Notes under the pieces: model-generated | The model's database searches: none | What the model saw: the letters and a program-made list of their open reading frames with translations, nothing else | Told to the model about the DNA's origin: nothing | Shown: positions 33,954 to 45,439 of the stretch, piece after piece | How positions within the stretch are numbered: position 1 is the stretch's first letter | Layout of the letters: each line of letters starts with the position of its first letter | From: Stromatinia cepivora | Taxonomy: Eukaryota > Ascomycota > Leotiomycetes > Helotiales > Sclerotiniaceae | NCBI GenBank assembly: GCA_014898415.1 | Contig: RCTD01000008.1 | Location: 1,240,001 to 1,304,000 of the forward strand | Reading direction: 5' to 3' | DNA length: 64,000 nucleotides | Program-made: the position numbers and the translations under genes

Positions 33954-36900
33954 ATGTTTAGGAAACTGGTTTGTTTTTTTCTCATCCACATTTGATGTTC
34001 AATCAATTGAGGTTTATATAGACTATTCGCGGTCGGCTGCTCAATCCACTATACTGCCGTAATGCGTCGGCACAGTGGATTCGAAGTCCGAAATACTTAT
34101 TCGTGAGGCATCATTCATCAGCCCTTGCCCTTCAAGAGATACCTCAGCCTCCGGATACGAGCGATTGGTTGTTCCAGATTCCTCCTGATTCCAGTCTACC
34201 AAGCGAGCTTGAAGTGCCTCTCCCACCCACGGCTGTATTTTTGAATAATACAATTGACTGGGAAGTGGTAGACAAAATCTTGGAAAAGCACCCCATATTA
34301 GCCAAGGCCATCAACTTAGGCCAATCCAGATACAGGGACGCCTTTTTCCTGGCTTCTCTGTGGGATATCTCACACCTCGTGCAGCATAAAGCGCCGTGTA
34401 CTTTTGAGTACGAGAGTAAGTATATTAAGGCAACGAACGGCCACAAAAATCTCGTTAAATGCAACCTGACATGCAACCTCCCCGGTGTACCTCCGCTGAA
34501 GACCAGTGCGACTTCCACCAAAACTGTAGGTCCAGTTCTTTGGAGACGGTGAGAACGTTTTACTGACAAAATTTCTAGGCTCGAGCCACAAATGCGGCAA
34601 TTTTGCAACTACTTCTCGTGCTCGAAGAGAAGCAACTACTGGACGTCTTATTATCCTTTGTCACACCAAAATGTATTTTAAAAGACGCAAAGAAAGGATT
34701 GAAGAATATTAATGTTCAGCCCACAGAGACAGCACCAGTAATGACAATGGCATCGTCGGGAATAATATCAACCCTGCCAGCGCCATTAGCAGCACAACAA
34801 AAACTGGCAACGGAACCGACACCAGTAGAGAAGCCACAAGAAGAAATTACACACAGTAGTCATGTCACCCGCGAGGTCTTTAACTATGCAGCAAGATACC
34901 TATATGTCCCGAGATATACAGTTACTGTCCAAATGGGTTCCAAAGGAAAATTTTCGAGCAACTTCACTAGGTCAGAAAAGCTCAGATCTCCAAAGAGAGT
35001 TTTTACCGTTGAGATCTCCTTGCCTGAACATGGCATCCATGCAACCGCAACCGGAGACTCTCTCGGCCTCGTGGAGGCCAAGGCTTGTGTAAATTTCAAA
35101 AAGCAAGCTGAAAAATATCACATTGCAAATGCCGTACCTTCTGATTCATTCGAAGGACCAATCTTTCTAAGCACTGGAAATGCGAGAAACTTCATGGATT
35201 TCTACAATGATCACAATGCTAAAATAGCCATTAAGGTAATACGCGAGGGCGGCTTTTGGACAGGTCAAGCCTCTGCTAGGGAGTCTAAAACTACTGCTCG
35301 TGAATTAATTGGCCAGATTAATAAAAGAAACAGTGTTGATGGTCTTGAAACGTTAACTTTCCTAGTGGCTGCAGTCACAATAGTCAAGCAAAGACCTGAG
35401 CTACTCTTGCATTATATGGAGAATCTAGACTCAAGAAGTGGAAAGTACGTCGGCAAAGCTCATCCTATGGAGCTTGAAGTACACCAGAGTAGTCAGCATC
35501 TAATGCAGCGTACGGTGGAAACCACTTCAAAGTTAGGTTTATCTACACCGCTTACGGATGAACCTGTGGGTTATGATGTCTCTCTTTTTCCACGTCCTCT
35601 CGAAACTCCCTTCTTATATCATGGCAAAAAGACTCAGCAACGTTCCCATGATTTACTGAAGTGGTACCGCGGAGGGATGGCCGGACAACGACGCGTGACT
35701 TTACTTCCTTTAAAGAAGCATTCGTCTGAAGTACTGAGTCTCGTTGAAAGCAATCAATACTCGATTATAGTCGGGAAAACTGGGAGTGGAAAGACGACCC
35801 AACTGCCTCAGATCATTTTGGATGATTATATTCGCAAAGGGTATGGTGGAACATGCAGGATCATCTGCACACAGCCGCGAAGGATAGCGGCGACTTCAGT
35901 GGCTCAGCGTGTTGCCGAAGAACGTGGCCAAGAGTTGTGCGATCAAGTTGGATACAAAATAGGTTACAATGCCAAACTTCCCAAGGTTAGAGGAAGCATC
36001 ACATATTGTACCACGGGAATCGTCTTACAACAATTAATTCACTGTCCTGATGATCTACTTGATAACATATCACATCTTATTATTGATGAGGTACATGAGA
36101 GAGATATTAATATTGACTTTCTTTTGACTATAGTAAGAAAACTCATAAAAGAGAGAATAGAATCCGGAAAAAGGGCTCCGAAAGTGTGCTTCATGAGCGC
36201 CACCATGGACGCCGAAATGTTTCAAGAATATTTCGCTTCAACAGAAGCGACAGGAGGAGAGGTTTCCTGCCCAATTCTTCATGTGGAGGGTCGAGCTTTT
36301 CCAGTCGAAAGGCATTATCTTGAGAACATCATGGACAATTTCAAAGAAACATATCCAGAAGACCATGCCATTTGGGGCCTTCTTAATTCTACCATGATTC
36401 AAAGTTATCTGAAGAGTGAAGAAAATGATAAAAAATCTAATCTGCCGGTGGGTGTTGAGGGAGAGAAGGTTGATTCTGTGATTAGATGGGACAGCCATGG
36501 CGATGATCCCGATAGTCTGCAGAATCAGATGAAAATGGACCTGGTGGAGGGCCAAATACCTGTTGACTTAGCTGTGGTTGTGATTGCACACATAGCGGAC
36601 ACTACAGAGGATGGTGCAATATTACTTTTCTTACCAGGCATACGGAGTATAAATATCGTTGAAACGGTTCTCAGGACGCAAAACATTCTTGATGTAGACT
36701 TCAACAACGAGGATAAATTCAAGATTTTCAAATTACACTCTTCTACTTCAGATGAAAATCAAGAAGTCTTCAAGCCAGTCCCCCAAGGTTGTCGAAAGAT
36801 CATTCTAGCCACGAACGTGGCTGAGACTTCGATCACCGTCGACGATATCCAATATGTTGTGGATACTGGGAAACACAAGGAAGATAATTTCCACCAGATG

Positions 36901-38640
36901 TTACGAATTTGGTCATTGCCTTGTAAATGGGTCAGCAAGTCAAGTGTGAAACAGAGATCCGGTCGAGCGGGCCGTGTTAAGAACGGTAGTTATTACGCTC
37001 TCTTTTCGTGAGTCATTCGTCTAGCCCCTTTTCACATCTCAACATTGACATGATGCAGAAAACATCGCTACGATTCCCTAAGAACAGTTTCTCGCCCAGG
37101 AATGCGTCGTGTCGATTTGCAGAGCACGTGTCTTGCAATTAAAGTTCTGGGTTACCAGGAACCTATTCAGGATTTCTTAGATGGCGCTCCAGAGCCCCCG
37201 TCACCACAAGCAATACAGTCAAGCGTTGAAAGTCTTAAAACACTTGGGGCACTCACCGATACTGAAACGATCACTCCTCTAGGAAGATTGCTTGGAATGC
37301 TACCGCTGCGCCCGGCACTCGGCAAAATGATAATTCTCGGAATCATTTTTCGTTGCTTAGATTCCATGATAATTTTAGGAGCCCTCGACGGCATCCTACT
37401 TCAAGTAAGACCACTAGGCATGGAAGAAGAATCTGACTCGGCAATGAGGGGATTTGCAAAGGCATCAAAGAGCGATCATATCGCCATGCTCAATGCATTC
37501 CGTGCGCTTCGTAATCTGGAAGAAGTTGATGGACCTGAAGTCATGCGCTCGTTTGCACACCAGAAATTCCTTAGTGTATCGAATTATGAAAAAGTAAAAC
37601 AAGCCATGGGATTAATCCAGCAAGCGCTTCAACGCAACGGCTTGATACAAAGTTCTCAGACTGCTGTTGCCGATGGATCTGGTGTAAAATATGGCGGGGC
37701 TCTATTGAATGAAAACTCGGATCAAGACGGTTTAATCAGGGCACTCCTTGTGCAGGGCTTGTACCCGCATATCGGTACATGGGATAATCACAAATCCAGA
37801 TATCAAATCGTGACTAATGAGAAACTTCACGTCTCGATACATCCTTCTTCCATTAACAACCCCAAGCAGCGGCCCAGTCTGAACATTGAGGGCATCAAAT
37901 CATCATCAAAAGGAAACGCTCGGCTATTATCCTTTAGTACCCTCGCTCTTATCAGCGAGAACAATCTTGTTATGCACCGCACAACTGCTGTCACTCCTTT
38001 CATGGCATCTTTATTTAGCGGAACTTTGAACCAAAGCGATGTGAATGTAGACCGACTCGAGGTTGACAAATGGCTTCCATTCGATGTGCGGAGCACAGAA
38101 GAGCAGAGGGGCGCAGAAGGTGCAGCGGCGCGTACAATCGTACAATTCAATAAAGCATTGCGACAATTGGAGGAAGCTGCCTTCAGGGATTTGGCCAAGG
38201 GTGTATACGTTGTTGACAATGAAATGTCTCATGTTCTTGGCAATGCGTTGAGAAAATTGTTGCTTACTGAGCAAGATGTCGAAAGAGCTGCAGAAGAGTA
38301 TGAATTTGACCTTGGTATGAGCCTACACAAATTTTGGACTCCACCAGAAGCGCTATCTAAGGAGATACCACTTGAACAACCACTCGATGAAGAAACACCA
38401 TATGATGAGGATTCTCATGAATCTTTTATAGAACTCGTGAAAAGTGCCTTGGAGGCACCCATTACCACTAGAAGCCATTCGAATGCCACATTATCCTCTT
38501 CACAGGCTAGGTCATATTTTCCTACAGGGAAGTGGAAGCGGAGCACCAAAGAAAAAGATCGTAAAGAATCAAGATATCCTGCGGATCTTTATCGTCAAGC
38601 GACCACAAACCACACATATAAATACAGACCGAAAAATTAG
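33954..38640 (+). CDS. large DEVH-box (DEAH/RHA-type) RNA helicase, probably mitochondrial
   Basis: Four exons (33954-33968, 34022-34525, 34579-37007, 37059-38640) give 1509 aa; introns are 51-53 bp. It is an ATP-dependent superfamily-2 RNA helicase related to DHX9/DHX29/DHX36. Motifs in order: I GKTGSGKTTQ (from residue 572), II DEVH (676-679), III SAT (713-715), V NVAETSITVDD, VI QRSGRAGR (965-972). The winged-helix/HA2 and C-terminal OB-like regions follow, and a dsRBD-like segment (HGIHATATGDSLGLVEAKA) precedes the helicase core. The N-terminus, MFRKLTIRG then LLNPLYCRNASAQWIRSPK, is rich in Arg/Ser/Leu and lacks acidic residues for over 40 residues, as in mitochondrial targeting peptides. 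The first exon is only 15 nt with a GTTTGT donor; this start is inferred because the next exon is open back to a stop at 34019. Specific substrate is unknown. Confidence 0.88.
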
Positions 38641-39928
38641 AAAATCACCGAACGTCCTCCACAGCTCCTTTTGGTCTTTCATATCACAAATCCAAGCATA
38701 TATTTGATGATATTAGGATCCCTTCCGAACAAATCAACCAATACTTCTACACCTTCCAAGCTTGATTCGAATACTGGGTGATTTTATTTCATATCCAAGT
38801 CGGCCACCCTCAAGATCAAAGACTTAGAAAATTCCCTCCAGAGGGTTCGAGTAGTTATCTTCAAGGTGGCTTTTAGTCGTTCGCATACTAGTGCGATTAT
38901 AAATCTCAAAAAACTGAGAAATCACTTCTGAATGATTCAAGCAGCACCTCCACAACCGCTTTTAACATTTCTTATAATGATACAAACCGTCCTGAAAATC
39001 GAAAAACTAGAGAATCTCCTCCGAAGGACTCGAACACAGCGGAACCCTGAAATGAACGAAATTCGATATTTTGGAATAGATGACATGGGATATTAGTTTA
39101 ATTACCTGTATAGTTGTGGATCAGGATGGGAAAATGTCATACCTTCGATGGGGGATTTGAGGGGCGTACAAATTTTCGGAGGGAGGTTTATGTGGATAAA
39201 TTGATTTGATCTTATAAGAGAATGGCTTCGCCTTTCCTTTTCCTTTGTTCCGAAAGGGCTCTCGAGATGAGAGGTAAACGCAACGTGTGGATAGAAGAAT
39301 AAGTGCTTTGCCCGCATCGCATTGTATCGATTAAGGCATGGAGGGAAAGTTCTTATGGGTGGAAACAATACATGATACAGCATATAAGTATTCATAGTTG
39401 ATGGTTGATATTGTATCATTTAATGGTGCAACAGAAGTTTCTTTCATAGGGTATTAAAATAGTTCAATTCTCATCTCTAAACGCAGTACACTCTGTTCAG
39501 TCATTTTCTTTAATTTCTTCATCCGATGTGATCCCGACCCTAAAGATTATGAAAAAATTATGATGCGAGGCTGAGGGGTTACAGCCGGAACCGTTCAGGG
39601 AAATTGAAGACCAGATTTTGCTCTCAAGTCAGCAATGATAAACGACGCAAGGTGTATAGAGAATTCTCGAATCTCCACAAAAGATGCATACATAAATGCG
39701 TCCAGAAGTTTTATATATCGGTATATATGGTTATGATTGATATCTGACGGTGATTTATCGTGAGATTGTCATCTCGGGGCTCTTCTTCTGTATTGTTCCT
39801 CACAGAAGGAATTACAAAAATATCATGGTTCTCAACGGCATAGAAGACAAAACTGACTTCATATCTCACCCGTGTACAAAGAAACAGCCATCTATCTTAC
39901 TAATACCTCCTTAACATCTAATGCTAAT
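38641..39928. other. intergenic DNA with degenerate roughly 100-bp repeats
   Basis: No gene supported. Between about 38640 and 39040 a diverged unit recurs: AGAAAATCACCGAACGTCC, AGAAAATTCCCTCCAGAGG, GAGAAATCACTTCTGAATG and AGAGAATCTCCTCCGAAGG, at spacings of roughly 75-190 bases. The remainder is AT-rich. Confidence 0.4.
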
Positions 39929-41301
39929 TCACAAAGAGTAGTCGCTCGCAGCAGGGATGTTTTTCCCATCCAACAGCATCTCCTCTTCCATAGAACTGAG
40001 ACGAATATCGCCAGTTTTGTTGCTTCTTTTGCCATTCGACGACGAGGTAAGGTGCGTGGATAATTTTCGCAGTCTCGTAAAAGGATTATTGTGTAGAAAT
40101 CGTTCCTGAAGCGGATGGAGGGTTGGGAGACATGCGCTCAACACCCCAACATTGGTTTCAATAATGGTCCAGTAGAAGACTGGCGCATAGATCCCTGATA
40201 TTTGTGTCAGTTGAGCATATTTGATCACCATTGGAGTCGTTAATACGAAAAACTTACAAGTTGTATCCGCTTCGGGAGAATCATCGAGGACGGTGTAGAC
40301 TTGGGTCAAAAAGCGGATTCGAATAATGCCGACAATACTAACTAAACCACCAAGAATAAAAATGCCTATGATAAAGATCTTTCGGGTCGTAGGCATCTGT
40401 AACTTCCAGACTTTGTATATTGGTAGGAAGAGTACTAGGACTAATGTAAACGCAGATGTGAGATTTTATTTGGCAAAGACACATTTCGTGGTTTGATATG
40501 CTTACAATCCGTGGCGACATCTGTCGCTAAAGCGGTGGTGAAGAGGACCTCTTGGTTCACGCAGGTGAACTCCAGGTTGGAATCCCATTGCGAAGCAATC
40601 GGCGTACATGAGACTTGAATGTCAGCTAAGTATACATGCAATACATACACATCATGGTGAGGGAAGAGACATACACATACGCGCGAATGTAAATGTTATT
40701 GTCCAGGCAATTACAAATCCAACCAGGATCTAGGTCACTAGCTGGAACCTTGTGCTTGAGAAAATACGTCTATACATAAGAAGAACGCTGATTTTGGTCA
40801 TCCCCACCGCCGGTCATGTTAGCAGCTCAAGTGCGTATGTTGTCTGTAGGTGGGTGATTAGCTATCATGCTACAATTAAACTCCATATATAGCGGCGCCT
40901 ACCTTGCCGAAAATGATGATGGATTCAGGATCGAGAGGGTCTCCATCATCATCGTATTGTGAATGGGCTCCGAGACCGCCGAGGTGGGTCACTGATGAGT
41001 TGCGATTAGTACAAAAGCCAGCAGATTGAGAAATTTATATTGCAGCTTACTTATTAATATATCTATTGTGATAGCAATGCCTAGTGTCTAGCAATTTAGA
41101 AGTGTGAGAAAGAATGGCATCAATGGCCATGGTCCTGAATGGTAAATATCGTACCAGAGCTGCTAGTATAGTCCAGTCATCAATTTCCAACTTCTGAGCC
41201 TTGATCCGACGAGCTTGAAATCGGAGAACGACGGCAGCAATAGCTATGATAGAGAAGGCAATGCCTAAGCCCCATATAGTTGGTTGTTGAGTTTGAGCCA
41301 T
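39929..41301 (-). pseudogene. SAT4/rhodopsin-type seven-helix membrane protein gene with two in-frame stops
   Basis: Seven exons on the minus strand (41301-41155, 41087-41051, 40991-40903, 40843-40681, 40625-40506, 40440-40258, 40194-39929) join in frame into 335 codons. The protein matches the fungal SAT4/rhodopsin-domain integral membrane family. Helix 1 with FRFQARR-like end (IAAVVLRFQARRIKAQKLE), the conserved DDWTILAAL, LGIAITIDIL, KISVLLMYRRIF, FVIAWTITFTFA, CTPIASQW, IFIIGIFILGGLVSIVGIIR, and APVFYW then SACLPTLHPL are all present in order. Exon 4 carries two stops in the correct frame: TGA at 40816-40814 (before PAVGMTKIS) and TAG at 40732-40730 (between FQLVT and ILVGFV, where relatives have Trp). 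Everything else is well preserved, so inactivation is recent, or the stops are sequencing errors. The ATG at 41301 has the context ATTATGG. Confidence 0.8.
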
Positions 41302-42479
41302 AATGACATTCTCAACGGACGCAAGTGTCTTCCGCAATTGAAGGCAAACCAGTGAGGATGCTGCGAGAGTAGCAGCCACAGCGACTCTAGTTCTCGTATT
41401 AGGCTGTGCTGTGGTAATGTACATTGCAGCACGATTAGTAGTAGAAAAGCTGGGAAATATGATATTTTGATTGGATATAAGCAATGAAGATATGAGTTTT
41501 CCCCATTAGAAAATGTCGAACTAAAAGAAAATCGTGGTGTAGAAGCAGTTATTTTACCATTATAGCGTATGTTCCGAAAGGACGAATGGATAAGGGGGAA
41601 GCTTGCGAATGTTACTGATAATTTCCCAGCGGGGTTTTTTCGATTGGTGTGGTGTGTTCGTCAAGTTATTGAAGCGTACTCTTTTTCGAAGAGATTCGCA
41701 TGTAATCTCCCCAACCAAGTTTCAAAGCACAATTTTTTCCAAAATTTATCATGCAATCCCCCACTGGTTGTCAAACTATTCAAGCACATCATGTTTAAAA
41801 AAAACAGTAAAACAACATTTTTCTAATTTATTAGCAACTGTTGGTCACCTGTATTGTGCCATTGGATGCTGGCGAAAATACATAGATACGTCTAAAGCGA
41901 GGCCTTGGCGCCGTGTATTCTCAAACATCTCTGCCCGTATTTCAAGCCCACCAAAATTGAAAAATACCCCAAGGATAGCTCTGGAACGTTTTGAATTTGT
42001 TCATAAAGTCTAACTATACAAGTGTAGCGGCAGCGTCCCCAAGGCCCACGAGGATCCACTCTATTCTTATTCTTTCTGGCAGCACAAACAGGGATCCCCC
42101 CAACTACCGCGCCACCCACAAGAATAGATTGTAGGGATGACTTTGAACTAAATAGGTTTACAACCGTTAGTTGTAGGGCTTGTACGGAGTATTTACAACA
42201 AAATTACCTTTTAATACTTCTCTGTGGAGTAATTTTAGCCATCAATCTTTGCTTACCCAAAGGAAATAGCAGAAAACGGGCAAGCGAGAAAGAAGACTCT
42301 TACCAAATGAGCCTGGTAAATACTCGCAAATTCGTCGGTACATATACAGCCTGCAATGAAAGATATAATCACTTGATGCGTGATAGCTTTGGTCGAGTTT
42401 GATCCGCGCCACCCATCTTACCTCACAGTCTACCAAAGAGGCTCGCGATTGTACTACGAGGCTTCCTTTTACTCTTGGT
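41302..42479. other. intergenic DNA
   Basis: No gene supported. Separates the divergent membrane-protein pseudogene and P450 pseudogene and so may have carried both promoters. Short frames near 41569-42013 look like chance. Confidence 0.45.
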
Positions 42480-44327
42480 ATGTTTCTTGAAATTACTGTC
42501 TTCGTATTGACGACGTGGATGACCGCATCAATCTTCAACATTTTTCAGTCAAAGACTGACTTGCCTCGGGTTGGTACAAACCCCAAAGCTGGACTTTTCA
42601 TCATTCAAACTTGGTGGGCACGATGGAAATGGTACAAACATGAACATGCAGACGTGATACGGGCATATGAACAGGTACGGTAATGCGATAACCTATGTTT
42701 GTGCAATTCGAAATGATCTACCACTAGGTACTAATTACATTATCAAAAGTCGAAAAACACAAACTATGTCATCCAAAAATTGATGGGTGATACCATCGTG
42801 CTCGCCCCAAAATTTCTTAATGAGCTCAATACGCTTCCAGAGTCCAAGCTGAGCTCGACTGCGGCCCTGGTAGACAGCGGCGTAATGGGCCAGTACAATG
42901 GAGTGGATCTCCTTCTACGAGATCACTTGACTTCCGATATTTGCAGGGGTCCTTTTACGAGGAATTTAGGTGTGTAGGAGAATCGGTAAAATGATAGGTG
43001 AAGATGTTAATTTGAGTTGATAGCGATATTCATTCGGGTATGGCTGAAGAGCTTCACGTGGCTATTGCGGAACATCTTAGTGAGAGTACAGCCGGGAGTG
43101 AGTTTCGTGTTACAAATACATACAATAATCATTTCCTTGCTTAAAGGCATCATCAACTAACTTTAAATTGTACCGCAATAGAGCCAATAACCTGCATTGG
43201 CTATGAGATCTTGTTCTCTTTTATTCACCGCATTTCGTCCCAAGTCTTTGTCGGCAAAACCTTTGCCCACAATCCAATATGGACAAGTGCCGTAACAAAC
43301 CTACCCGTTGATGTAGAAATAACCAAGTTTCTCTTGCTGCCATTTCCAGCTGTTCTTCGACGTTTTGTGGCACCATTAATCCCACAGAGAAATCGGATTT
43401 TTCAGCAGCGAAAGGAGGTGCGAAAGCTTCTTTTCCCCAAGGAAGGTTTAGTGGGAAGGACAAGAAAAGTGAATGAGGTGAACGAGCCTAGCGTGATGAA
43501 GCTGTTTCTCGAAAGTGGAAAGGATACAGATCCTGATAGTATAACCGCCAGACTCCTTCTCTTGACGGCGGCTGTGGTAAGACTGCTATAGCAAAAACAA
43601 AGTAAGATCCAAGACTGACAATGTGATATCCTCAGCTTCATACATCATCTACGGCTCTGACACATGTCATATCTGATCTTTGTGCCATGCCAGAATACAT
43701 CGAGCCTTTGCGATTTGAAGCGCAGACAGCGCTCGCCCAAGATAATGGGGAATGGAGATTCTCGACTATCAAGAAACTTCGTCGGCTAGACAGTTTCCCA
43801 AAGGAATCACAGCGTGTGAATCAGTCTACATTTCGTAAGTAACGAACGTGTTGCTTCCACATCTAGATACTACTTATTGACCACTATGAATATAGTCGGA
43901 TTTGATCGCAAAGTCAAGTCCCCTGTCAAAATTATCCGATGGTAAGACTATCCTTCCACGTGGAGCCTCGATTGTCATTCCCGGGGGACCTATGTCGCGC
44001 GACTCAACGTTCTACGAAAATCCTCAGCAATTTAATGGTCTCCGAGTTTATCGGCCAGATGATAATGGCACGGGCTCTAGAGATACACAGCAAGACTATA
44101 CGGGCATTGAGCCGGGCAATATCTCATGGGGAAATGGTAGATTTACCTGCCCCGGACGATGGTACGCGGCGGTCATTATCAAGCTCATTGTGGCGAACTT
44201 ACTACTTGACTATGATATATTGTTTCCCTCAGATCAAACAGAACGGCCGCCAAAAAGCAAGTATGATACCGAGGTGCATCCTGACTTTGAGCAGAAGATT
44301 GTTTTTAGAAAGAGGCATGGTGCTTGA
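42480..44327 (+). pseudogene. cytochrome P450 monooxygenase (ent-kaurene-oxidase/CYP68-like), one-base frameshift
   Basis: Six exons (42480-42674, 42750-42969, 43017-43097, 43182-43576, 43636-43834, 43896-44327) assemble a full-length P450 of about 506 residues. There is an N-terminal membrane anchor (FLEITVFVLTTWMTASIF) and a proline-poor hinge. FVGKTFAHNP follows, then the I-helix region with SSTALTHVISDLC, the ExxR motif (PKESQRVNQ), LPRGASIVIPGG, and the heme loop WGNGRFTCPGRWYA with its Cys ligand. These enzymes sit in the ER membrane and oxidise lipophilic substrates, often terpenoids in this subgroup. Exon 6 changes frame: GFDRKVKSPVK continues only if one A of the AAAA run at 43928-43931 is ignored, giving LSDGKTILPRG. 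All other junctions and motifs are intact, so this one base is the only lesion seen. It could be a true null allele or an assembly error. Confidence 0.85.
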
Positions 44328-45439
44328 TTACAGTGAGCTGTATCTGGAAACCGCTTCCGAGCACACCGTAGAAAAAAAGTGCAATGTGCAATGGCTTCTC
44401 AAATGTTGGAAACAAATAAACATGAAAGTGTCAAGTGGTCAATTATCTAATTACTATCTTAGCATCATCCAAGAGCCCTTTCGTTCTTATGGTTCTGGTC
44501 AATAGGCTCATCCGATTAGTCGAGCGAATTTTCCATGTGGCATCCAATCTAGTCGATGTTTCCTAATCATAACAGCACACCAATTTTCCTATCCATTTGA
44601 ATTGCAGATATAATTCGGCATGATATTAAACTTGCTGATATTTATTGTATAAAAAAGAACGTACCACCACAAAGATTTCCATGGCAATTTTTCATGAGCA
44701 AAGAATTAAATAGTATTTTCAGAACAGTGAACGGCAGTGGAATATCGGAATTAATGAGGTGGAGCAGATCTAGATATGATGTCAGTGGGAGGAGGTAGAT
44801 GTTATAAATTAGTTTAACTGCGATGGAAAGGATTAATCTATGCATGAGATGAAGTTAGGATTGAAGTATTTGCTTGCTGCTCAAAGCTAGCTTCAACAGA
44901 AAGACCAAATACCGAGGAAAGACAATATATCGATATTGTCGTGGGGTGTCACTTGGCCGCACATAGTTCATTTTGGAAATGAGATGTCGCACGTGGGATA
45001 AAGAAAATGCGATCAAAAGACATACACAAAGCGAATACGGCTCTCACCCCATCTTGAGTGTTATCATCCAACTTGAAAAGCTTCTCAGGAATAAAAACAT
45101 AGCGCTTCTAAAACTGCTCTTCCGTAATCGCACCAATCTATTTATTAAGCTTTCATGGTATGTTGACCTATCGGTTGTATAATTATCATGGGCATTATAG
45201 ACTGGTGCATACGGCATAGCAATGTCTGATTACCTTCCATATTAGGATCATATTAGGATAGAAGGTTGCTTTCACACCATGGTTGCGTTCAATATTTGAT
45301 ATGAAAAGGATTATCTGCTGTTAGGACTCTCATGGATTTCAGTTGGGGGTCCAAAGAGACTTGTAACTTTTTACGCATCGAAGTATATTGAGGAACGGGC
45401 CGCTAATAAAAATGTACTGTAAGGCAAAACAGTGCTTGC
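44328..45439. other. intergenic DNA
   Basis: No gene supported. Lies between the P450 pseudogene and the terpenoid-cyclase-like relic. A CGATATTGTC...ACAATATATCGATATTGTCG palindromic stretch is seen near 44922-44942. The rest is unremarkable AT-rich sequence. Confidence 0.4.

Noticed and set aside
34062..34064. ATG as the start of the RNA helicase
   Set aside because: It is not in the frame of the helicase exon; the 15-nt exon at 33954 joins in frame instead.
43939..44505. 188-codon frame overlapping the last P450 exon
   Set aside because: Shifted shadow of the real exon, which carries the heme-binding loop in the other frame.
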